Positions 43,908-52,352 of a stretch of 64,000 nucleotides of DNA are shown here, in pieces. Origin of the DNA: TMED88 sp964515335 (lineage in GTDB: Bacteria; Myxococcota_A; UBA9160; UBA4427); contig CAZETS010000026.1 in NCBI GenBank assembly GCA_964515335.1, forward strand, positions 3,302-67,301. The letters are read 5' to 3'. The translations under genes were made by a program, and so were the position numbers. The first letter of the stretch is position 1. Each line of letters starts with the position of its first letter. The notes under the pieces were generated by a model. That model was not told the origin of the DNA and made no database searches. It saw only the letters and a list, made by a program, of their open reading frames with translations.

Positions 43908-44996
43908 TCAGTCGAAGACGATCACCTGACGTGCGGCCTCGCCCTTGCGCATCTTGTCGAGGGCGGAGTTGACGTCGCCGATCTCGATCCGCGACGAGAT
44001 CATCTCGTCGAGGTGGAGGCGGCCGCTCAGGTAGAAGTCGATGTACTTGGGCATGTCGAAGCGGAAGCGGTTCGAGCCCATGTACGAGCCCGTGATCTTC
44101 TTCTCCTGCAGGGTCAGGTCGGCGGCCGAGATCGGCACCATCTCGGTGACCGACACCACGCCCACCAGCACCGTCGTGCCGCCGCGGCCCGTCATCGCGA
44201 CCGCCTGCTGCACGGTGGGCACGAGGCCGATGCACTCGAACACGAAGTCGGCGCCGCCGCCGGTCAGCTCGTGGACCGCCTGCACCGGGTCGCCGTCGCT
44301 CGCGTCCACGCAGTCGGTGGCGCCGAGCTTGCGCGCCAGGTCGAACTTCCACGACTGCGCGTCGACCGCGATGATCTGACCCGCACCCGTGATGCGCGCC
44401 CCCTGCAGCGCCGAGAGCCCGACGCCCCCGCAGCCGATGATGACCACACTCGCGCCGGCCGGAATGTTCACGGTGTTGAGCGCGGCGCCGAGGCCTGTGG
44501 TCACGCCGCAGCCGATCAGGGCGGCGCGGTCCAGCGGCATGTCGTCGCGGATCTTCACGAGCGATCGCTCGGGGCAGAGCATCTTCTCGGCGAACGACGA
44601 AAGGTTGGCGAACTGCAGCAGCGGATTGCCGGCGCCGTCGGTGATCCGCGGGCTGGCCTCCGGCGGGCGGCCGACGTACTGGCTGGGGCAGAGGTAGGGC
44701 CGTCCGCCCGTGCAGAACTTGCAGACGCCGCACCAGGACGTGATGCAGCCGATCACGTGGTCGCCGGGCGCGAAGTCGGTCACGCCTTCGCCGACCGCCT
44801 CGACGACGCCGGCCGGCTCGTGGCCGAGGATGCAGGGCGGCGGCATCGGCAGCCGACCCTCGATCACGCTCAGGTCGCTGTGACAGATTCCGGACGCGGC
44901 GGTCTCGAGCAGGACTTCGCCCGGTCCGGGGTCGTCGATGGCGACATCTTCCAGCTCGAGGGGGGCGCTGTTCGCGCGCATCACTGCTGCCTTCAT
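43908..44996 (-). CDS. Zinc-dependent alcohol dehydrogenase (MDR family)
   Basis: 362 residues. Catalytic zinc ligands: Cys of GICHSD and His/Glu of ILGHEPAGVV. Structural zinc Cys cluster: CITSWCGVCKFCTGGRPYLC. The NAD-binding loop is VIIGCGGVGLSALQGARITG. The length and the ELTGGGADFVFECIGLV segment resemble the class III/NDMA-dependent-like alcohol dehydrogenases. It would oxidise an alcohol made by the P450 or Baeyer-Villiger enzyme. In the six-gene operon it is 34 bases after the Baeyer-Villiger gene and 35 before the CoA-transferase start. Confidence 0.9.
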   Translation of the reverse strand: MKAAVMRANSAPLELEDVAIDDPGPGEVLLETAASGICHSDLSVIEGRLPMPPPCILGHEPAGVVEAVGEGVTDFAPGDHVIGCITSWCGVCKFCTGGRPYLCPSQYVGRPPEASPRITDGAGNPLLQFANLSSFAEKMLCPERSLVKIRDDMPLDRAALIGCGVTTGLGAALNTVNIPAGASVVIIGCGGVGLSALQGARITGAGQIIAVDAQSWKFDLARKLGATDCVDASDGDPVQAVHELTGGGADFVFECIGLVPTVQQAVAMTGRGGTTVLVGVVSVTEMVPISAADLTLQEKKITGSYMGSNRFRFDMPKYIDFYLSGRLHLDEMISSRIEIGDVNSALDKMRKGEAARQVIVFD

Positions 44997-45030
44997 GGGG
45001 GATCTCCTGGTGGTGGCCGCCTTGGGCCGG

Positions 45031-46509
45031 TCATCGCATATCGTAGTCGGAAAGCCGCGGCGCGCTCATCTCTTCGCGGAAGCGGTCCCAGGTGAAGGGC
45101 CACGCCATCGGGACGCCGTCGGCGCCGATGTACCAGCTGTGGCAGCCGCTGGCCCAGATCGTCTTCCTGGCCGCTTCGAGCCGCTCGGCCTCGAAGCGGT
45201 CGGCGGCGGCCGGGGACGCGCCGATCTCGTGGCAGCGTCCCGACCGCACCTCTTCGATCAGCTGCAGCACGTAGGCGACCTCGAGTTCGGCGACCTCGAT
45301 CAGCGAGAAGTTGCCGACGGGCGAGCTCGGTCCCTGCAGCATGAAGAAGTTGGGGAACTCGGGCACGCTGATCGACAGGTAGGCGCGGGGGCCGCCCTGC
45401 CACACGTCGTCCAGCCGAACGCCATCGCGTCCCGTCACGTGCATCGGCCGCACGAAGCGGTCGACGCGGAAGCCGGTGGCCAGCACCAGCACGTCCAGCT
45501 CGTGCAGGCGTCCGTCGCGGGTGCGCACACCCGCCGCCTCGATGCGTTCGATGCCATCGGTGACGAGCTCGGCGTTCGGTCGTTGGATGGCGTCGTAGAA
45601 GCCGTCGGACATCACCAGCCGCTTGCAGGTCGCCCGGTAGTCGGGCCGCAGCTTCTCGCGCAGCACCGGGTCGTGGACGTTCTGCTCGAGGTTGGCCACG
45701 CAGTTCTCGTGGATCAACGCCAGCATGGGCGAATCCGCGTCGATGACGTGGTTCGCGAACCCGTCGACGAACGCGCGTGCCGACTCGTCCCGAATCGCCT
45801 GGATCTCCGACGGGTCTTCGTGGAAACGCCCCCGCTCTTCGTCGCTGTAGGCGGGGTTCTCGATGGGCGTGATCCACTGCGGGGTGCGCTGGAAGAGCGA
45901 GAGCCTGTCGACCTCGTCGACCACGGCCGACACGATCTGCACCGCCGACGAGCCCGTCCCGATCACGCCCACGCGCTTGCCGGCGAGCTCGACGTCGTGG
46001 TCCCAGCGCGCGCTGTGGAAGGCCGGGCCCGCGAAGTCGTCGAGTCCGTCGATGTCCGGCATGGCCGGGTGGTGGAGGACGCCGGTGGCGGCGATCACGA
46101 AGTCGGCCACGTCGCTCGAGCCGTCGGCGAGGTCGAGCTGCCAGCGGCCGTCCTCGAACGCACAGCGCGTCACCTCGACCCCGAAGCGGATGCTCGGGAG
46201 CAGGTCGTGGCGCCGGGCGACGTCCTCGAAGTAGGCGTGGATCTCGGCGCCGGGCGAGAAGCGGTGGCTCCACTCGGGGTTCAGCTCGAACGAGTAGCTG
46301 TAGAAGTGCGAGGGCACGTCGCAGCAGATGCCCGGGTAGGTGTTCTCGCGCCAGGTGCCGCCGACGCTGTCACCCTTCTCGTAGATCACCAACTCTTCGA
46401 GGCCGGCCCTGCGCAGCTCGATGGCGGTGAGCAGTCCCGACATGCCGGCGCCGATGATGACGACGCGGGGGGGCGGGCGGTCGGAGGGGCGGGTCGTCAT
46501 GGGGGGCAC
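45031..46509 (-). CDS. Baeyer-Villiger-type flavin monooxygenase
   Basis: 492 residues. Two Rossmann fingerprints are present: the FAD site VVIIGAGMSGLLTAIELRRA and the NADPH site KRVGVIGTGSSAVQIVSAVV. Between them is the Baeyer-Villiger signature FAGPAFHSARWD (FxGxxxHxxxW followed by Asp in place of the usual Pro). It would insert oxygen beside a ketone to give an ester or lactone, a classical step on cyclic ketones and steroids. First gene of the leftward operon, sharing a 193-bp divergent promoter region with the TetR gene at 46703. ATG 46500 is an alternative start three codons in. Confidence 0.9.
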   Translation of the reverse strand: MPPMTTRPSDRPPPRVVIIGAGMSGLLTAIELRRAGLEELVIYEKGDSVGGTWRENTYPGICCDVPSHFYSYSFELNPEWSHRFSPGAEIHAYFEDVARRHDLLPSIRFGVEVTRCAFEDGRWQLDLADGSSDVADFVIAATGVLHHPAMPDIDGLDDFAGPAFHSARWDHDVELAGKRVGVIGTGSSAVQIVSAVVDEVDRLSLFQRTPQWITPIENPAYSDEERGRFHEDPSEIQAIRDESARAFVDGFANHVIDADSPMLALIHENCVANLEQNVHDPVLREKLRPDYRATCKRLVMSDGFYDAIQRPNAELVTDGIERIEAAGVRTRDGRLHELDVLVLATGFRVDRFVRPMHVTGRDGVRLDDVWQGGPRAYLSISVPEFPNFFMLQGPSSPVGNFSLIEVAELEVAYVLQLIEEVRSGRCHEIGASPAAADRFEAERLEAARKTIWASGCHSWYIGADGVPMAWPFTWDRFREEMSAPRLSDYDMR

Positions 46510-46602
46510 CTCTCTCGCGCTTCGGGTCTCGTGTCGTCGCGAGGCCGCTTCGCTGACCGGCTGGCGCCGTTCGGGGAGCCCCGGGGCCGGGTTTCTCGTG
46601 GC

Positions 46603-46640
46603 ATCGGACGACTGTCCGATCTATCGTACGCGTGTCGGAT
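46603..46640. promoter_or_regulatory. Tandem TetR operators in the divergent promoter
   Basis: Site 1 is the perfect palindrome ATCGGAC-GACT-GTCCGAT (46603-46620). Site 2, ATCGTAC-GCGT-GTCGGAT (46623-46640), has the same 7-4-7 layout with two mismatched pairs. Centres are exactly 20 bp apart, about two helical turns, so two dimers would sit on the same face. The sites are 94 bases from the Baeyer-Villiger start and 63 from the TetR start. Confidence 0.7.
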
Positions 46641-46702
46641 GCATCGGGCAACGGTTCGCCGTCCGTCGCTCGGTCTCGTGAGATCTCCGGAGCGACGCTT
46701 TC

Positions 46703-47323
46703 GTGTCGAAATCACCCACCCTGCTGCTGCAGAGCTACCGCCGCGACCAGATCCTGCAGGCCGCGAGCGAGGTGATCAGCGAGAACGGCTACGACCGGTC
46801 TTCGGTGGACCAGATCGCCCGGCGCGCGGGGCTGAGCCGCAGCACCGTCTACGAGTACTTCCCCTCGAAGGACGAGATCCTGAAGGGCTGCTTCGCGGCC
46901 CGCCGCGAAGCCCTGGCCGAGGCGCTCGCCCGGCGCATCGCCCGGGCGACGGGCCTCGAGGAGCAGCTCGCGGCCTTCTTCGAGATCTGCCTTTCCCGGG
47001 TCGACGAGAACCGCGAGTTCCTCCAGGCGATCGCGTTTCCGATTCCGCTCTTCGAGGCCACCCGGGAAGAGGGGCCTGGCGGCACCGAGTTCGCCCTGGT
47101 GCTGAAGAACTTCCACGACGAGGTCGACCGGATCCTCGACGACGGCTATCAGCGAGGCGAGCTGCCGCGCCCCCTCGATCCCGAAGATCGCGGCAGCCTC
47201 GGCACGCTGATCGTGGGCGCCATGGCGGCGCGCAGCCGGCTCGAGGCGCCGCCGCCGGTCGAGGCCTCGGCGCGCTCGCTGGCGCGTTTCGCCCTGCGCG
47301 GGCTTGGGCATACGGATCGATGA
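46703..47323 (+). CDS. TetR-family regulator of the hydratase/aldolase and monooxygenase operons
   Basis: 206 residues, GTG start. Helix-turn-helix: SVDQIARRAGLSRSTVYEYF, followed by PSKDEILKGCF, with the usual preceding helix RRDQILQAASEVISENGYDR. The C-terminal ligand domain is of normal size. It heads the rightward operon, overlapping the first MaoC-type gene by four bases (ATGA at 47320-47323), and is divergent from the six-gene leftward operon across the tandem operators. It is therefore the likely common repressor of both, lifted by a CoA or ring intermediate (inference). Confidence 0.9.
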   Translation: MSKSPTLLLQSYRRDQILQAASEVISENGYDRSSVDQIARRAGLSRSTVYEYFPSKDEILKGCFAARREALAEALARRIARATGLEEQLAAFFEICLSRVDENREFLQAIAFPIPLFEATREEGPGGTEFALVLKNFHDEVDRILDDGYQRGELPRPLDPEDRGSLGTLIVGAMAARSRLEAPPPVEASARSLARFALRGLGHTDR

Positions 47324-47901
47324 CGAAGAGCGCGAGCGAGTCCGACGCGCTGCGCGAGCGGCTCGAGCGCTACGTCGGCCAGCCGATGGGCCCGCCGGCC
47401 GTCGCGCCGGATCAGGTGAACGTCCCGATGATCCGCCACTGGGTGGATGCCCTCGACGACCGCAATCCCGTCTACCTCGACGAGGACGCGGCGGCGAAGA
47501 GCCGCTTCGGCGGAGTCGTGGCGCCGCCCGCCATGCTGCAGGCGTGGACCATGCCTCGCCCGAGGATCGAGGGCATCGCCGAGCGGGGCGGCGCGCCCGA
47601 CGAGATCGCCTCGGACAACCCGGTGCCCGTGCTCGACGAGGCGGGCTACACCGGCACGCTCGCGACCAACTCCGAGCTCGAGTTCTACCGCTACCTGCGC
47701 CCGGGCGATCGGCTGCGCACGACCACCGAGGTCGAGTCGATCTCGACCCGCAAGAAGACGGGGCTTGGCCAGGGCTACTTCGTGACCTGGGTGACCCGGT
47801 ACTTCGATCAGGACGACGAGCTGGTGGGCAAGCAGCTCTTCCGCATCCTCAAGTTCGACCCGAGCACCATCGACCTCTCGAAGCTGGGAGGAGCGGGGTG
47901 A
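47320..47901 (+). CDS. MaoC-like hydratase subunit, non-catalytic half (ChsH2 N-domain type)
   Basis: 193 residues with a single hot-dog fold of the FAS1-like dehydratase type. The MaoC active-site motif D-x-N-P-x-H appears as DDRNPVY, so the catalytic His is replaced by Tyr, as in the structural half of the heteromeric ChsH1-ChsH2 hydratase of cholesterol side-chain degradation. Other marks: FGGVVAPPAMLQAW and YLRPGDRLRTTTEVESISTR. It would pair with the small subunit encoded immediately downstream (GTGA overlap at 47898-47901). In ChsH2 this domain is fused to a DUF35 domain; here that part is a separate gene at 49551. Confidence 0.85.
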   Translation: MTKSASESDALRERLERYVGQPMGPPAVAPDQVNVPMIRHWVDALDDRNPVYLDEDAAAKSRFGGVVAPPAMLQAWTMPRPRIEGIAERGGAPDEIASDNPVPVLDEAGYTGTLATNSELEFYRYLRPGDRLRTTTEVESISTRKKTGLGQGYFVTWVTRYFDQDDELVGKQLFRILKFDPSTIDLSKLGGAG

Positions 47902-48311
47902 CGGCTCCGGCCTTCGCGGTGGGCGACGAGCTGCCGCCCTTCGAGCTGCCGGTGACCTCCACGGTGATCGTGGCTGGCGCGATCGCGTCGCGCGACTTCA
48001 TGCCCGCCCACCACGATCCCGAGTTCGCGCGCGCCCAGGGCGCGCCGGACATGTTCATGAACATCCTCACCACCAACGGCTACGTGGCGCGCTACGTCAC
48101 CGACTGGGGCGGTCCGGAGACCATGGTGCGGGCGATCCGGATCCGGCTCGGGGGTCCGGCGATTCCGGGGCAGCCGCTGCGCTTCAGCGGCCGCGTCGAG
48201 GGCGTGGAAGAAGAGGGCGACGAGCGGGTCGTCGAGCTGTCCGTTCGCGCCGCCAACGATCTGGGCGACCACGCGACGGGCACCGTCGTGGTCTCGTTGC
48301 CGCTCGCATGA
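47898..48311 (+). CDS. MaoC-family hydratase, catalytic subunit (ChsH1 type)
   Basis: 137 residues, GTG start overlapping the previous stop. A compact hot-dog domain with the catalytic Asp/His pair in SRDFMPAHHDPEFARAQGAP, where D-x-x-P-x-H matches the ChsH1 hydratase site, and IRLGGPAIPGQPLRFSGRV as the usual central strands. Together with the preceding non-catalytic half it should hydrate a 2-enoyl-CoA with a bulky ring or branched side chain. The product is then cleaved by the thiolase-like aldolase encoded next (19-base gap). Confidence 0.87.
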   Translation: MTAPAFAVGDELPPFELPVTSTVIVAGAIASRDFMPAHHDPEFARAQGAPDMFMNILTTNGYVARYVTDWGGPETMVRAIRIRLGGPAIPGQPLRFSGRVEGVEEEGDERVVELSVRAANDLGDHATGTVVVSLPLA

Positions 48312-48330
48312 CGAGACGGGACACCGCCGC

Positions 48331-49554
48331 ATGAGCAGTCGCAAGGCGCACATCGCAGGCGTCGGCGAGACGAAGTACGCGCGCTGGGGGAAGATCGGCG
48401 ACGTCAGCGAGCACGCGCTCGCCTGCCAGGCCATCCAGCGCGCCGTCGCCGACGCGGGTCTCGAGATGGACGACGTCGACGGGCTCGCCTCGTTCGCCGA
48501 AGACCGCAACGAGGCCACCTTCCTCGCCGCCGAGCTCGGCCTGCCTGCGCTCCGCTACGCCAACATGGTGTGGCTGCCGGGGGGTGGCGGTGGCTGCGCG
48601 GCGGTGGGCAACGCCGCGATGGCGGTGGAGACCGGGCAGGCCGAGGTGGTGGTCGTCTACCGGTCGCTCTGCCAGGGGCAGTTCTTCCGCTTCGGCACCG
48701 GCGGCGTCGACGCCTCGGCGCCCGCGGATCCGCGGCCGCCGACCGTCCAGCAGGCGAATTCGCTGATGCTCGCCTCGATGGGCTTCGCGATGCCCTACGG
48801 CCTGATCATGGCCGCGGCCGCCTACGCGCTGCCGACGCGGCGGCACATGCACCTCTACGGCACCACCAGCGAGCAGCTCGGCCGGCTGGCGGTGACGTTT
48901 CGCGAGCACGCGAGCCGCAATCCCCGGGCCGTGATGGGCGGCAAGCCGATGACGCTCGCCGACCACCAGGCCTCCCCGATGATCGCCGACCCGCACCGGC
49001 TCTTCGACTGCTGCCTCGAGAGCGACGGCGCCTGTGCGGTGGTGGTCACGACCGGGGAGCGGGCGCGAGACCTCGCCAAGCGGCCGGTCGAGATCGTCGC
49101 CAGTGAGCAGGGCGCGCCGCAGGGCTACGCGTTCGGGCCGTTCACCAACGCCAACGTCGCGGACGAGATCTACGCCACCGGCGGCACCGAGGAGATGGCG
49201 CAGCGGCTCTGGGGCAAGGCGGGGGTCGGGCCGGGAGACGTCGACGTCGCGCAGATCTACGACCACTTCACCGGCTGCGTGCTGATGCAGATCGAGGACT
49301 ACGGGTTCTGCGAGCGAGGGGAGGGCGGAGCGTTCATCGAGAGCGGCGCGCTCTCGTGGCACGGCGGGAGCCTGCCCACCAACACCCACGGCGGGAGTCT
49401 CTCGGAGGCCTACATCCACGGGCTCAACCACGTGGTCGAGGGCGTGCGCGCGCTGCGCGGCGAGTCGACGAGCCCGGTGGAGGGCGCCGAGGTCTGCCTG
49501 GTCACGAGCGGCGCCTGCGTGCCCTCGAGTGCGCTGGTGCTGGGGCGAAGATGA
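48331..49554 (+). CDS. Thiolase-like lipid-transfer/aldolase protein (Ltp2 type)
   Basis: 407 residues, thiolase superfamily. The fold marks are HIAGVGETKYARWG at the N-terminus, the core ANMVWLPGGGGGCAAVGNAA (the usual nucleophile Cys region is altered), DVAQIYDHFTGCVLMQIEDY, and the C-terminal NTHGGSLSEAYIHGLNHVVE. The Tyr residues in QIYDHF and EAYIHG match the two active Tyr described for the Ltp2 retro-aldolase, which releases a ketone and a short acyl-CoA from side chains. Ltp2 works only with the DUF35 domain of ChsH2, here encoded by the next gene with an ATGA overlap at 49551-49554. Assignment to Ltp2 rather than a general SCP-x thiolase is by context and motif. Confidence 0.88.
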   Translation: MSSRKAHIAGVGETKYARWGKIGDVSEHALACQAIQRAVADAGLEMDDVDGLASFAEDRNEATFLAAELGLPALRYANMVWLPGGGGGCAAVGNAAMAVETGQAEVVVVYRSLCQGQFFRFGTGGVDASAPADPRPPTVQQANSLMLASMGFAMPYGLIMAAAAYALPTRRHMHLYGTTSEQLGRLAVTFREHASRNPRAVMGGKPMTLADHQASPMIADPHRLFDCCLESDGACAVVVTTGERARDLAKRPVEIVASEQGAPQGYAFGPFTNANVADEIYATGGTEEMAQRLWGKAGVGPGDVDVAQIYDHFTGCVLMQIEDYGFCERGEGGAFIESGALSWHGGSLPTNTHGGSLSEAYIHGLNHVVEGVRALRGESTSPVEGAEVCLVTSGACVPSSALVLGRR

Positions 49555-49970
49555 GCGAGCGGTTCTTTCCCGACGGCATGCCGCCGCCGCTGGCGGATTC
49601 GATCACGCTTCCCTTCTGGGAGGCCGCAGCCGAGCACCGGCTGGTCGTGCAGCGCTGTACGGCGTGCGGGCGGACACGGCTGCCGCCGAGTCCGCTCTGC
49701 CCGCAGTGCCGCTCGGAGGAGTCCGCTTGGCAGCCTGTGTCCGGGCGCGGCGAGGTCTACACGTACACGATCGTGCACCGACCCATCGCCGCCGAGCAGA
49801 CGCTGCCGTTCGTGGTCGCCGTGATCGCGCTCGAGGACTCCGGCGGGCTGCGGATCATCTCGAATCTGGTCGGCGTGGAGCCGGGGACGATCGAGATCGG
49901 GATGCCGGTCGAGCTGGTGTGGGAGGACATGAGCGCGGAGCTCGCCGTTCCGCGCTTTCGGCCGGCTTGA
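49551..49970 (+). CDS. DUF35 zinc-ribbon/OB-fold partner protein (ChsH2 C-domain type)
   Basis: 139 residues. An N-terminal helix (LADSITLPFWEAAAEHRLVV) is followed by a rubredoxin-like zinc ribbon with Cys pairs CTACG and CPQCR, then an OB fold (GRGEVYTYTIVHRPIAAEQT to the C-terminus). DUF35 proteins bind to thiolase-like enzymes and are needed for their activity; in ChsH2 this domain binds Ltp2. It is last in the operon TetR, MaoC, MaoC, thiolase, DUF35. Being free rather than fused, it could channel between the hydratase and the aldolase only by assembly. Confidence 0.9.
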   Translation: MSERFFPDGMPPPLADSITLPFWEAAAEHRLVVQRCTACGRTRLPPSPLCPQCRSEESAWQPVSGRGEVYTYTIVHRPIAAEQTLPFVVAVIALEDSGGLRIISNLVGVEPGTIEIGMPVELVWEDMSAELAVPRFRPA

Positions 49971-50056
49971 CGGTTCTTGCCTGCCGGCGCGCGGCGGTGT
50001 CGCTCAGCGGCCAGGATCCGGCGCCGTCCGCGTAGGCGTCACTGCACTTCAGCGGG

Positions 50057-50830
50057 CTAGCACATCACCAGCCCGCCGTTGGGCGAGAGCCACTGGCCGG
50101 TCACGAACGCGCTCTCGTCGCTGGCGAGGTAGAGGGCCGCCTGCGCGATGTCCTCGGGCTGGCCCATGCGTCCGAGGGGCGTCGCGGCCAGCAGGCCGCG
50201 TAGCGCCGCTTCGGGAACGGCCTCGGTCATCGGCGTGTCGATGACGCCGGGGCAGATCGCGTTCACGCGGACGCCCAGCGGCCCGAACTGGCGGGCGCAC
50301 GCTCGCGTGAAGCTCAGCACGGCCCCCTTCGAGGCCGCGTAGTGGGGCGTTCCCTGCCCGTTGAGCGCCGCCATGCTCGAAAGGTTGACGATCGCGCCGC
50401 CCCGCTCGTCGCGTTGCAGGATGCGGACGGCCTCCCGGGTGCAGAGGAAGACGCCCTCGACGTTGATGGCCAGCATGCGGCGGAAAGCGTCGTCGCTCAT
50501 GTGGAGGATCTGCTGCTCGCCGCGCATCGCCGCGTCGAAGCCGTCGTCGGCGACCTGCGCGACACCCGCGTTGTTCACCAGCACATCGAGCCCGCCGAAG
50601 GCGGCATCGATTTCGGCGAAGGCGCCGGCTACCGACGAGGCGCTCGACACGTCGACTTCGACGGCGACGTGCCCGGTCCCCTCGATCCCGCCGATGGCGG
50701 CCTTCGCCGCGTCCTTGCGAATGTCGAGCAGAGCCACGCGTGCGCCTTCTTCGGCGAAGCGCTCCGCGATCGCCTTGCCGATCCCCGAACCGGCCCCCGT
50801 CACCACGGCGGTCCTGCCTTCGAGTCTCAT
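50057..50830 (-). CDS. Short-chain dehydrogenase/reductase
   Basis: 257 residues, classical SDR: cofactor loop TGAGSGIG, NNAG, and active site Ser plus YAASK, with the C-terminal substrate cap DTPMTEAVPEAALRGLLAAT and GQWLSPNGG. The Asp in ALLDIRKD after strand 2 suggests NAD(H) rather than NADP(H). It is the third gene behind PlsB and the HAD-PlsC fusion on the same strand. The purine-rich leader between it and the upstream gene holds a five-fold AAGAG repeat, in part close enough to act in ribosome binding together with GAGGAGAA at 50839-50846. Substrate is not predictable. Confidence 0.9.
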   Translation of the reverse strand: MRLEGRTAVVTGAGSGIGKAIAERFAEEGARVALLDIRKDAAKAAIGGIEGTGHVAVEVDVSSASSVAGAFAEIDAAFGGLDVLVNNAGVAQVADDGFDAAMRGEQQILHMSDDAFRRMLAINVEGVFLCTREAVRILQRDERGGAIVNLSSMAALNGQGTPHYAASKGAVLSFTRACARQFGPLGVRVNAICPGVIDTPMTEAVPEAALRGLLAATPLGRMGQPEDIAQAALYLASDESAFVTGQWLSPNGGLVMC

Positions 50831-50853
50831 TCTCTCGGTTCTCCTCTTCGCCT

Positions 50854-50878
50854 CTCTTCTCTTCTCTTCTCTTCTCTT
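50854..50878. repeat. Pentanucleotide microsatellite (CTCTT)x5
   Basis: Five perfect CTCTT units on the + strand, read as AAGAG in the leftward transcript, lie between the stop of the HAD-PlsC gene (50895) and the SDR start (50830), 24 bases before the ATG. Such short repeats can change copy number by slippage and could tune promoter or ribosome-site spacing. Confidence 0.9.
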
Positions 50879-50894
50879 CGCTATCCGCGCGTGG

Positions 50895-52319
50895 CTACCG
50901 GCTCGCGAGGGTCTCCTCGAACAGCCGGTGGATCTCGTCGATCCGGTCGTCGAGCTCTTCGCGCGTCCAGTCGGCGGTGGGAATCGGCGGCAGCACGACG
51001 ACTTCGACCGTCGCCGGGCGGATCACCACGCCGTCTCGGGGCAGGGCGTCGAGCGAGTTCTTCAACACCACCGGCACGATCGGCACGCCGGCCGCCATCG
51101 CCATGTGGAAAGCGCCCTTCTTGAACCTGCCGAGCTTCTGCGTGGCGCTTCGCGTGCCCTCGGGCGCGATCACGACCGAGAGGCCCGCGCGCATCGCCTC
51201 GACGGCCGGCTCGAGCGCCTCGATGGCCTTCTCCCTGTCGCCGCGGTCGACGAACACGACGCCCGCGGCCTTCATGAGCGGGCCCAGTATCGGTGTGGCC
51301 TCGAGCTCCTTCTTGGCGACGCCCACCACGTCGCGGCGGATCAGCCGGGCCATCAGGAGCGAGTCGAGCCCGCTCTGGTGGTTGAAGATGAAGACGGCCG
51401 GCCGGTGCGACCAGAGGTGCTCCTGGCCGTCGATGTCGAGCTCGACGCCGGTGATCTTCGTGGCGAGCTCGGCGTAGGTCGACAGCATCAGGTCGGCGCC
51501 CTGGCGCAGGCTGCCGCTCGCCAGCGCCGCCGGCAGGCCGACCATCGCCGCGGGGCCGAGCGACGCCAGCGAACCCACGAGCCCGGCGATCTCGCGCGGC
51601 CCGGGGCGACCGCGGCTGTCGAACCGATACACCGGCCAGCCGCGGCGCGAGCCGACGCGCGAGAGCTCGGAATCCGGATTGACGAGGCGCGGCTTGCCGA
51701 CGATGTCGAGCAGCGAGATGTCGTCGTGGCTGTCCGAGTAGAAGTAGCTCTGCGCGAGATCCACGTCGTGCTGCTCGGCGAACGCCCGGGCGGCCGTGGC
51801 CTTGCCCTCCTGCCAGCAGGCGGGCCGCTGGACCCGGCCGGTGAAGCGGCCCTGCTCGAACTCGAGCTCCGTGCAGAGGACGTGCTCGATGCCGAGCTCC
51901 CGGGCCAGAGCGTCGATCTGGAAGTGCGTCGCCGACGACACGATCGCCACCGTGTGTCCCTGCTGCTGGTGGGCCTCGACGAGAGCGCGCGACTCGGGGT
52001 AGATGTCGGTCACGAGGTGCTTCGAGAAGACGCGCTCGCCCTGCTCGAGCAGCTCTTGCTCGGTGAGACCGATCATGTCCGTGGAGGTCTCTTCGATGAA
52101 GCTCGGGAAGCTGGTCTGTCTGGCGCCAAACCGGAAGGTGCTGCCGAGCGCCCTGGCGGTGCTTCCGAGCGAAAAGCCCTCGTTGGCGAACTTGTCCTTC
52201 ATGAAGCCCGCCGCCGAGAATCCGGCGATCAGCGTGCGGTCGACGTCGAAGAAGGCGCCGGTCTTCGGCCCGTTCGGTGAACGGTCGATCTCTTGGGTCA
52301 GCTCTCTGCGCGAAGGCAT
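50895..52319 (-). CDS. HAD-IB phosphatase fused to 1-acylglycerol-3-phosphate acyltransferase
   Basis: 474 residues in two domains. Residues about 15-240 are a HAD-IB hydrolase: motif I FFDVDRTLI (DxDxT), motif II SSATHFQI and motif IV YSDSHDDISLL. Residues about 275-470 are a PlsC-type acyltransferase with NHQSGLD (HX4D) and PEGTRS motifs. Fusions like this are known as CicA/PlsC-type proteins: the acyltransferase makes phosphatidic acid, the phosphatase may remove phosphate from an intermediate. It is 33 bases downstream of plsB-like gene and probably in one operon with it, a membrane-lipid synthesis unit. Confidence 0.9.
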   Translation of the reverse strand: MPSRRELTQEIDRSPNGPKTGAFFDVDRTLIAGFSAAGFMKDKFANEGFSLGSTARALGSTFRFGARQTSFPSFIEETSTDMIGLTEQELLEQGERVFSKHLVTDIYPESRALVEAHQQQGHTVAIVSSATHFQIDALARELGIEHVLCTELEFEQGRFTGRVQRPACWQEGKATAARAFAEQHDVDLAQSYFYSDSHDDISLLDIVGKPRLVNPDSELSRVGSRRGWPVYRFDSRGRPGPREIAGLVGSLASLGPAAMVGLPAALASGSLRQGADLMLSTYAELATKITGVELDIDGQEHLWSHRPAVFIFNHQSGLDSLLMARLIRRDVVGVAKKELEATPILGPLMKAAGVVFVDRGDREKAIEALEPAVEAMRAGLSVVIAPEGTRSATQKLGRFKKGAFHMAMAAGVPIVPVVLKNSLDALPRDGVVIRPATVEVVVLPPIPTADWTREELDDRIDEIHRLFEETLASR

Positions 52320-52352
52320 GCGGGGTGCTCCTCTCGATGGGGAGCGGGGGCG

